A stretch of 64,000 nt of DNA from HGW-17 sp964516435 (lineage in GTDB: Bacteria; Myxococcota_A; Polyangia; HGW-17), in contig CAZEZP010000065.1 of the NCBI GenBank assembly GCA_964516435.1, forward strand, positions 15,026-79,025. The letters are read 5' to 3'. Positions 59,401 to 64,000 of this stretch are shown piece after piece (the first letter of the stretch is position 1; each line of letters starts with the position of its first letter). Under the pieces are notes generated by a model, which saw only the letters and a list, made by a program, of their open reading frames with translations, had not been told where the DNA came from and ran no database searches. The position numbers were made by a program, and so were the translations under genes.

Positions 59401-61049
59401 TCCGCGTCCGTGACGTGCAGGTGCACGTCGGATTCCAGTTCGCCTTCCAGGTGTGCGTGAATGGCTTCCTCCACGAGCCCCAGTTCCGGGATGGGATCGA
59501 TTTCCTGGCGTACGCCGAGCGCGAATCCGGCCTTGAGGTTCAGATTCGTCCGGTATCCGCCGTCGGAAGTGCGCTCCACGCCGGCCGTGAGTCTTCCACG
59601 GGCGTTTCGGGGCTCCACGCGCGTGCGGCCGTCGTCGATTTCCGCGGCCGCTGGAATGGAGAAATCGGCGCTGGCCTCGGCCTTCAATTGCATGGGTTCC
59701 CAGGGGCCGGCGGCATCGTCGGCCCGCATGGCCAGTTCCAGCCCCGCCCGGACGTCTTCCAGGCGCAGCGGGCAGCGCAGGCCTCCCTTGACGTAGGGGT
59801 GCAGATAGTGCGCGAGGACGTCCACGTTGCCAAGGGCCGAGCCGGGATGCAGGCGTGCATGGAATTCGTATCCGGCGGCGGCCTCGCGCCCGAAGGCCTG
59901 CAGCACGGCCGCCTCGCACGGATGCACGCCGGGATCCCGGGAAGTCACGGACAGGGCGATGTCGCAGGAAAACTGGCGGTCTTCCTGGCGGATTTCCAGA
60001 TTGGGCATCGTGCAGGAGAATGTGCCGTCCTGCACTTCGCCGCGAATGCCGCCGGCGACGGTCATGGGCGCCAGCACGGCTTCCATCTGCACGCGGGAAT
60101 GGTCGTGCCACTCGGTTTCCACGTGCATCCGCATGTCGGAGAGTTCGATTTTCCAGGCGCCCTCCAGCCGTTCGATCATGCGGGCCGCCGGCCGGGCGAG
60201 GTCCAGCGGATCCACGGTTTCCAGCCGCAGCGTGGCCGACGAGGCCGGCTGCGGTCCCATCAGGCGCCCCAGTTCGCCGTGCAGGGAGGGAATGATGGTC
60301 TGCGGGAGCACCACGCGCTCGAACCGGCGCACGGGCGCGTTGGGCCAGCCGATTTCCCCGGTGAAGGCGAGATCCAGTTCGGCGCGGCCGGAGCGGATAT
60401 GAAAGATCGTGTCCACGCGGCGCAGAAACACGTGCGGCAGATTTTCGCCGGATTTTCCGAGGAAATCCCCCAGTTTTCCCGCGAATTCACCGAAGCGCCG
60501 GCCCGTCTTCCGGATGGCCTCCAGGGGGTCGGGACCCTCGGTGTCGCCCAGCTCCCGCAGGTGGGCGGACAGGTTCTCCGCAAAGCGGGAAAAGGAGTTC
60601 CGGATGTCGTTTAAGCCCATCTGGCGGGCCGCTTCCCGCAGGAAGGCCACGTCGCGGTCGTCGAACACCCGCGGCAGCACGAACAGCGTGGGCAGGACGC
60701 GCTCCAGTTGCAGGGGGCGGCTGAATTCCAGTTCCAGGGAGGTCACCACCGGCGTGGCGAACGGCGGCATGCGGGTGCAGGCGATGTGGACGTCCGCCTG
60801 GAAATCCTCGGGAATGCGCACCAGCAGAGGGTTTTCCCGGTTCAGCGCGAATTCGTAGTCGCCCGGGAGGAACCGGCAGGTGGCATGGGCCACGAGGCGG
60901 CTCACGGCGCCGGCGGCCTTCTGCGGCTCCAGGAACAGGGTGTCGATTTTCGTGGGCAGCGTCAGGGGACAGAAGGAGCCATCGGAGAAATCGTGCTTCG
61001 GGGCGAGACGGATCCGGACGTGGGGGAAGGAATTCGGGCCTGGATTCAC
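56427..61049 (-). CDS. very large protein of unknown function with C-terminal alpha/beta-hydrolase-like domain
   Basis: The 1540-residue product has no signal peptide or membrane helix. The first 750 residues are beta-rich and contain repeated EVxx...RLExVDPLDLARPAARMIERL-like stretches (approximate), with SLELEFSRPLQLE and TFSCTMPNLEIRQED. A helical middle (about 780-1180) follows. The last 350 residues look like an alpha/beta hydrolase: VVSCMGVITEGAHG, the nucleophile elbow LLGYSQGCANALCAEA (G-x-S-x-G) and a histidine candidate near ATHHWSP. GTG start, with AGGTG 5 bases upstream, is chosen because the frame upstream lacks homology. An AT-rich rare-codon patch lies near 58395-58490. The gene follows a promoter and is downstream of the HAD gene on the same strand; its role is unknown. 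Confidence 0.75.
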   Translation of the reverse strand: MNPGPNSFPHVRIRLAPKHDFSDGSFCPLTLPTKIDTLFLEPQKAAGAVSRLVAHATCRFLPGDYEFALNRENPLLVRIPEDFQADVHIACTRMPPFATPVVTSLELEFSRPLQLERVLPTLFVLPRVFDDRDVAFLREAARQMGLNDIRNSFSRFAENLSAHLRELGDTEGPDPLEAIRKTGRRFGEFAGKLGDFLGKSGENLPHVFLRRVDTIFHIRSGRAELDLAFTGEIGWPNAPVRRFERVVLPQTIIPSLHGELGRLMGPQPASSATLRLETVDPLDLARPAARMIERLEGAWKIELSDMRMHVETEWHDHSRVQMEAVLAPMTVAGGIRGEVQDGTFSCTMPNLEIRQEDRQFSCDIALSVTSRDPGVHPCEAAVLQAFGREAAAGYEFHARLHPGSALGNVDVLAHYLHPYVKGGLRCPLRLEDVRAGLELAMRADDAAGPWEPMQLKAEASADFSIPAAAEIDDGRTRVEPRNARGRLTAGVERTSDGGYRTNLNLKAGFALGVRQEIDPIPELGLVEEAIHAHLEGELESDVHLHVTDADPVTATLDGSRLHLDLSKLELASAGYAFTFPRGIDLRAEARTMHIDTTGTGRTRADLAWDLRGKSPVLTGNGRREEVFVPELRQGTVHLDVDPLGHLEIGGLPGGLYDAHFWNALVNPGSEPRRWLDILLSDSAMERVAGALAVFHEKAARALTSLRRVALRARDILEEMGVKKPGDFLPAERMAEFAARLTDRPKEASVWHEIILEAVAGRGVDLTRVRRLLEDALPEHEHHFELDRMLRITSLLVTPTEPVYPRVEREILPLARQPRHAELLRRFPSAADVDALPNNPDSGRLEALARLAHYLTFEQLQYLLKIPEEKWDKNHLARIKIIMQLKERLALFGEHYGGIGYLLQPWAISFFLGQAAVADMPHQKMPLRFETGACGPWELPEDTFIQGLLGPHDIAVLLQGTLASPLPTRTVQVNRRMLLGLLERAPAAAVRQVLCALAGNSPRILAHVLYGLFNQPQDLLRHPVDTVDLVERACSIPMPRQAQFLAHGKRAMDSYYQALWEAASSLLASFDAENALFAHLRESRREAPVVTLSRTWRERVHAALDEADAVSAAFTPDARGKRHRPRALAAHEKAVETCREWLAHEPGAFADPRLRAYMARHFEALQVLSIVRNYQEDIDRVRPWLHHRSSRDRFRSEADLLETVVDVLYHEPEDARAVWEDPLVRLMWDPPEARLDFAVVSCMGVITEGAHGTELTETFERLEKRRGVQVVRADTQTSRSLEFNADRVIEAVRTLRGPYGLLGYSQGCANALCAEARMLAGPPPLQELARGLRGRQFLFSAINGSAHGTCGDWKLHRTMVELDRFMKHYQGIFSGTLIRFTLQNLNALLDSREFLQGFGGMASLSYEGVEALAREGQFSPSAPTCILRGIVDPETLPEALELLSNALAAQLQDERHDTQVQVDEAVGHFRYVRNPWTDVLRGCDIGCRIQATHHWSPLLAETDFITTRRDRERCIYDVPKDRHVFPWVDLLHRFGLVRERA

Positions 61050-61070
61050 GGAACACCTCGTTCGGGGCGA

Positions 61071-61099
61071 AGTATCCGCAAACCTTTCCGGAAATTCAA
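61071..61099 (-). promoter_or_regulatory. promoter for the 1540-residue gene
   Basis: Minus-strand TTGAAT (61099-61094) and GATACT (61076-61071) are 17 bases apart, predicting a start near 61064, 15 bases before the GTG start codon. The gap to the HAD gene stop is 73 bases. Confidence 0.5.
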
Positions 61100-61122
61100 T
61101 CACGAAATGCGCCCTACAAGCG

Positions 61123-61962
61123 TCAGGACAGCGCCTCGATTTCGCGGGCGAGCCAGCCATCGCGGATGGTTCGGGGGGAAACGCGCGAGGCCGCCTTCTG
61201 CACGGCGGGGAGGGCATCGGCCGGCGCGCAGGAGAATCCGGCAGCCTGCAGCATGGGAATGTCCGTGATCCAGTCGCCGAACGCCGCCGTCTGCACGGCG
61301 GTGAAGCCGGTGATTTCCAGCATGCGCGAAAGGGCGGTTCCCTTGTCGCAGCCCGCGGGACGGATGGCATAGCCCACGTGGCGCTGGGTGAATTCGGCAT
61401 TGTCGAAAATTTCCTTTTCGCCCTCCGGGATGGGGGCGAGGATCTCGATCAGGCGGGCGGTGATTTCCCGTTCCAGGATGAAGCGCAGCCCGCACAGGGG
61501 CTCGCCGGCCAGGGCCTGCAGAAGTCCTTCCCAGGAAGGGATGCGCACGATGCCGGGTGCGGTGATGGCCGCCATGCGCTCCATCACCTTGTTCACGGCC
61601 CCGACGGCGATGACACGGCGAGACGTCAGCGCCACGCCGGGCGCGGCGGCGTGGATCAGGCCCGGAAGGAATTTCCGGGTGTCCAGGGCATCTTCCCAGA
61701 TTCCCTGCAGGGCACCGCCTTCGAGCAGCCGCGCGCACACCGCGCCGTCGCCGCCGCCCAGAAGCGTTCCGGGCGGCAGGTCCAGCCACCGGACGGCTTC
61801 GCGCATGCCGGCGGGCAGGCGCCCGGAGAGGAGCGCCACGGTGCCTCCCCTGCGCCGGTATTCCCGGATGGGATCCCGGACGGCCGGATGGAAATCGTCA
61901 TAGGCGAACGTCAGGGTTCCGTCCACGTCGAGCACACAGAATGGATATTTCAATTCGGACAT
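61123..61962 (-). CDS. HAD-family phosphatase (Cof-type)
   Basis: The 279-residue protein has the HAD motifs: DVDGTLTFAYDD (motif I with the nucleophile Asp), TVALLSGRLPAG (motif II), a lysine region in RPAGCDKGTALSRML and GDWITDIPMLQAAGF (motif IV, G-D-x3-D). A cap with GGGDGAVCA lies between motifs II and III, as in Cof-type sugar-phosphate or nucleotide phosphatases. The substrate is unknown. GGGAG lies 6 bases before the ATG at 61962. It is upstream of, and in the same direction as, the 1540-residue gene, separated by 73 bases with a separate promoter, so it may not be part of one operon. Confidence 0.9.
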   Translation of the reverse strand: MSELKYPFCVLDVDGTLTFAYDDFHPAVRDPIREYRRRGGTVALLSGRLPAGMREAVRWLDLPPGTLLGGGDGAVCARLLEGGALQGIWEDALDTRKFLPGLIHAAAPGVALTSRRVIAVGAVNKVMERMAAITAPGIVRIPSWEGLLQALAGEPLCGLRFILEREITARLIEILAPIPEGEKEIFDNAEFTQRHVGYAIRPAGCDKGTALSRMLEITGFTAVQTAAFGDWITDIPMLQAAGFSCAPADALPAVQKAASRVSPRTIRDGWLAREIEALS

Positions 61963-61987
61963 CACCGGCTCCCTCCGGAGATCCCGG

Positions 61988-62017
61988 CTCATACCAGAGG
62001 CGCGGGGAGGTTGTCAA
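61988..62017 (-). promoter_or_regulatory. sigma-70-type promoter for the HAD gene
   Basis: Minus-strand TTGACA (62017-62012), a perfect -35, is 18 bases from TATGAG (61993-61988). The start would be near 61981, 19 bases before the ATG at 61962. Confidence 0.6.
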
Positions 62018-62065
62018 ACGCACGAAAGCGTGCAGACAAGAACTCTTTTGGGATGTTTCGCCATT

Positions 62066-62144
62066 AAAAAAGAACATTCTTGAACATTTTTGAGTGCACA
62101 ACAAAAAGGAGGTTCGAAAAAGAACAATCTTGAACATTTTTGAG
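62066..62144. repeat. two 28-base direct repeats with 50-base period (candidate enhancer sites)
   Basis: The core AAAAAGAACATTCTTGAACA...GAG (first copy 62067-62094) recurs at 62117-62144 with one change. Each copy itself contains two 10-base units beginning GAAC (GAACATTCTT and GAACATTTTT). The copies lie about 144-221 bases upstream of the start expected from the sigma-54 promoter at 62262-62277. Their same-face spacing (50 bp, near five helical turns) suits cooperative binding by an activator. Confidence 0.75.
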
Positions 62145-62261
62145 GTCGAAACTTCAATAAATGCGCAGCAGGACACAACGGGCAGCAAAAATTCAGGGTG
62201 GAAAGAATCGGATCCATGCGGCATTTCATGGGAAAAAAGAAAAAAACGAGAATGAATGAAT

Positions 62262-62277
62262 TGGCACAGCCTTTGCT
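62262..62277 (+). promoter_or_regulatory. near-consensus sigma-54 promoter of the sigma-factor gene
   Basis: TGGCAC-AGCCT-TTGCT fits the TGGCAC-N5-TTGCW consensus, with GG (62263-62264) and GC (62275-62276) exactly 10 bases apart. The start is predicted near 62288, 13 bases before the ATG at 62301 and just ahead of GGAGG. Confidence 0.85.
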
Positions 62278-62300
62278 AAAAGAGGGCCTCGGAGGTCGTC

Positions 62301-62990
62301 ATGATTGCACTCCTTTCCCTCCTGAAACCCATTCCCGATGCCCGTCATTCCTTGATTTTAAAATATATGCCTCATGTCCAGTCCTATGTCCGTTGCCGTT
62401 TTCGGAATCTGGATTCCGAAGGACGCAGGGATCTCATGGCGGCGGCTCTTCTGGGTCTGGTGGACGCCGCCCGCCGCTACGACGAAAAAATGCAGAACGA
62501 TTTCTGGTCGTATGCCCGCCGGCGGGTGCAGGGGGCAGTATCCGACCATCTGCGTCTGCAGGACCCCCTCACGCGCACGCAGCGGCGCAAGGTGCGCCAG
62601 GCGGCGCATGGGAGCCGGGAAGATGAGGGCCGGATTTCCCCGCCGGATGCGCTTCCGGAAGAGAGCGAAGTCCGCCGCATGCGCGAATGCCGCGTCCTGA
62701 ATTTTTCGCTCCTGGATAGGGAAGACGAGGATCCCTTCCAGGACAGGCTGGCCGATGACGCGCACGGACCCGAGGAATTGGCGCATCACCGTCTCCTGCT
62801 GGACCGGGTGTTCGGATGGATCGACGAACTTCCCGCGCGCGAGCGCCAGGTGCTCGACGGAATCTACCGGAAACGCCAGAGCGCGCGGGAGGTGGCCAGG
62901 AGCCTGGATCTCACCGAGGGCCGCATCTCCCAGTTGCACCAGCATGGAATCGACCTGCTGCGGGAACGCTGGCTGTCATCCTCCAATTGA
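62301..62990 (+). CDS. FliA/WhiG-like sigma-70 family factor
   Basis: The 229-residue protein has sigma region 2 (about residues 12-80): PHVQSYVRCRF, then LMAAALLGLVDAARRYDEK and FWSYARRRVQGAVSDHLR, which is the FliA-type pattern of an alternative sigma factor. Region 3 is short, and region 4 (about 165-225) has LPARERQVLDGIYRKRQSAREVA and LDLTEGRISQLHQHGIDLL (both partly quoted), the promoter-35-binding helix-turn-helix. Without flagellar genes nearby the target genes are unknown. Its own promoter is sigma-54-dependent, implying a two-step cascade. GGAGG lies 6 bases before the ATG. Confidence 0.87.
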   Translation: MIALLSLLKPIPDARHSLILKYMPHVQSYVRCRFRNLDSEGRRDLMAAALLGLVDAARRYDEKMQNDFWSYARRRVQGAVSDHLRLQDPLTRTQRRKVRQAAHGSREDEGRISPPDALPEESEVRRMRECRVLNFSLLDREDEDPFQDRLADDAHGPEELAHHRLLLDRVFGWIDELPARERQVLDGIYRKRQSAREVARSLDLTEGRISQLHQHGIDLLRERWLSSSN

Positions 62991-62996
62991 TTCCCA

Positions 62997-63025
62997 TTGA
63001 CTTTTTCCGGGAATTCTGTATTCAT
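62997..63025 (+). promoter_or_regulatory. sigma-70-type promoter for tRNA-Gln
   Basis: TTGACT (62997-63002) and ATTCAT (63020-63025; TATTCA one base earlier) are 17 (or 16) bases apart. The start would be near 63031, about 23 bases before the tRNA. Confidence 0.5.
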
Positions 63026-63053
63026 CCACGCCGTTTCCGGCCAGTCCGGACGT

Positions 63054-63125
63054 TGGGCCGTCGACAAGTGGCAAGTCACGGGACTTTGGTTCCCGCATTC
63101 GAAGGTTCGAATCCTTCCGGCCCAG
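63054..63125 (+). tRNA. tRNA-Gln (anticodon TTG)
   Basis: A cloverleaf can be drawn: acceptor TGGGCCG/CGGCCCA, D-arm GAC...GTC, anticodon arm CGGGA-CTTTGGT-TCCCG with anticodon TTG, variable CATTC and T-arm GAAGG-TTCGAAT-CCTTC. The discriminator base is G, as expected for glutamine tRNA. No CCA is encoded. It is followed by the prs gene, a known arrangement in delta-type proteobacteria. Confidence 0.92.
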
Positions 63126-63179
63126 CTGAGGTGATGTCCCGTTCCTTTTGCCGGGTTCAGCCCGCTTGCGGAGTCTACC

Positions 63180-64000
63180 ATGCTCAAATCGCTGGCTGTT
63201 TTTTCGGGAACCTCCAACCCTGCGCTCACCGCCGAGATCTGCAAATATCTCGAAATCGTCCCCGGCTCCATCACGGTAAGCAAGTTTTCCGATGGTGAAA
63301 CCTTCTGCGCCATCAATGAAAACGTGCGAGGAGTGAACTGTTTCGTCGTGCAACCCACGTCCACGCCCGTCAACGAGCACCTGATGGACCTGCTCATTAT
63401 CATGGACGCGTTGCGCCGTGCCTCGGCGGGCTCCATCGTGGGAATTCTCCCGTACTACGGCTATGCGCGCCAGGACCGCAAAGTGCGTCCGCGTACCCCG
63501 ATTTCCGCAAAATTGGTGGCCAACCTCATCACCACGGCCGGCGCCAGCCGCGTCATGATGATGGACCTGCATGCGGGCCAGATCCAGGGATTCTTCGACA
63601 TACCGGTGGACCACCTCACGGGGCTGCCCGTGCTGCTGGAAGCCATCCGCAACGAATTTCGCGGCGACGACATGGTGATCGTGAGCCCGGACGCCGGCGG
63701 TACGGAGCGCGCGCGCAGTTTCTCCATGCGCCTGGGCTGCCCGCTGGCCATCATCGACAAGCGGCGCCCGCAGGCCAACCAGTGCGAAATCATGAACATC
63801 GTGGGCGACGTGGCAGGAAAACGCGCCGTCATCGTGGACGACATGATCGACACGGCGGGCACCTTGAGCAAGGCCGCCCAGGCGGTCATGGAGCAGGGGG
63901 CAAAGGAAGTCTATGCCGCCGCCACGCACGGGGTCTTTTCCGGAAAAGCCATCGAAAACATCCGGAATTCCCCGCTCAGGAAGGTTTGGGTCACCAATAC
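63180..64000 (+). CDS. prs: ribose-phosphate pyrophosphokinase (3' end outside window)
   Basis: Prs makes PRPP from ribose 5-phosphate and ATP. The visible 273 residues start MLKSLAVFSGTSNPALT and have KFSDGETFCAINENVRG, YYGYARQDRKVRPRTPIS (the catalytic loop), SPDAGGTERARSF and the PRPP-binding VIVDDMIDTAGT. The sequence continues to the window end, so about 40 residues are missing compared with usual lengths. GGAG lies 7 bases before the ATG. It follows tRNA-Gln after 54 bases and is probably on the same transcript. Confidence 0.95.
   Translation, partial: MLKSLAVFSGTSNPALTAEICKYLEIVPGSITVSKFSDGETFCAINENVRGVNCFVVQPTSTPVNEHLMDLLIIMDALRRASAGSIVGILPYYGYARQDRKVRPRTPISAKLVANLITTAGASRVMMMDLHAGQIQGFFDIPVDHLTGLPVLLEAIRNEFRGDDMVIVSPDAGGTERARSFSMRLGCPLAIIDKRRPQANQCEIMNIVGDVAGKRAVIVDDMIDTAGTLSKAAQAVMEQGAKEVYAAATHGVFSGKAIENIRNSPLRKVWVTN

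Larger units (their letters stand above)
61963..62300. other. 338-base regulatory gap between HAD and sigma-factor genes
   Basis: No gene is seen. From left to right it holds the minus-strand HAD promoter (61988-62017), a small hairpin GCACG-AAAG-CGTGC (62020-62033), two 28-base direct repeats with 50-base period (62067-62094 and 62117-62144) and the plus-strand sigma-54 promoter (62262-62277). It is markedly AT-rich between 62060 and 62160. Confidence 0.65.

Noticed and set aside
62066..62144. CRISPR-like repeats
   Set aside because: Only two copies with a 22-base spacer, no array and no cas genes; better explained as activator sites.

Overview
The window reads as GC-rich chromosomal DNA of a myxobacterium-like organism (Myxococcota, former Deltaproteobacteria); this is inferred from gene content, not from a marker phylogeny. 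The pointers are a trypsin-like exoprotease ending in a MYXO-CTERM-like sorting tail and carrying seven acidic CxNGxDDDxDGxxDC repeats, eukaryote-like Ser/Thr kinases (one fused to an AAA/TPR module, one a pseudokinase-kinase fusion beside an FHA protein), two sigma-54-type promoters, and about a dozen predicted lipoproteins. There is no insertion sequence, prophage, CRISPR array or rRNA. One tRNA (Gln, TTG) lies at the right end.

Layout. 1-4660: the 3' end of a membrane protein, then a minus-strand run (aminotransferase, pyrE, two lipoproteins, and an alpha/beta hydrolase lacking its nucleophile). 4880-10370: an FG-GAP repeat lipoprotein and a kinase-ATPase-TPR regulator. 10390-17290: a housekeeping run yceD-rpmF-rpiB-ribD-ribE-ribBX, a CoA-transferase/GNAT fusion and thiG. 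17340-20010: TPR lipoprotein, queE and a TPR-like membrane protein on the minus strand. 20127-29255: a membrane protein, a DUF4350-like protein, a NarL-type response regulator, a lipoprotein, VanZ-like protein, RNase PH, prolyl oligopeptidase and a small helical protein. 29463-35936: a membrane-anchored triple DsbA-like protein, the pseudokinase-kinase fusion and its FHA partner. 36015-38182: threonine synthase and an EamA transporter (minus). 38359-42772: lon, pcnB-like gene and a methyltransferase.

42834-56333 is the surface and secretion part: a VWA lipoprotein; a tight four-gene operon alternating small cysteine-rich lipoproteins with beta-barrel proteins (two apparent duplicated pairs); divergent hcp under a perfect FNR-type box; a lipoprotein with a C-terminal somatomedin-B-like module behind a sigma-54 promoter; a barrel protein; an NhaC antiporter; the trypsin-like protease; and another lipoprotein. 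56427-64000: a 1540-residue protein of unknown function ending in an alpha/beta-hydrolase-like domain, a HAD phosphatase, a FliA-like sigma factor behind a near-consensus sigma-54 promoter with 50-bp-spaced upstream repeats, tRNA-Gln and prs (cut by the window end).

Two themes recur. First, several enzyme folds have lost catalytic residues (hydrolase Ser to Ala, CoA-transferase Glu to Leu, RibA domain without its zinc cysteines, a kinase domain without HRD/DFG). Second, short AT-rich patches of rare codons interrupt otherwise GC-rich genes. The regulatory sites suggest oxygen/NO control of hcp and a sigma-54 to alternative-sigma cascade. Promoter calls are pattern matches by eye; no searches or folding programs were run.
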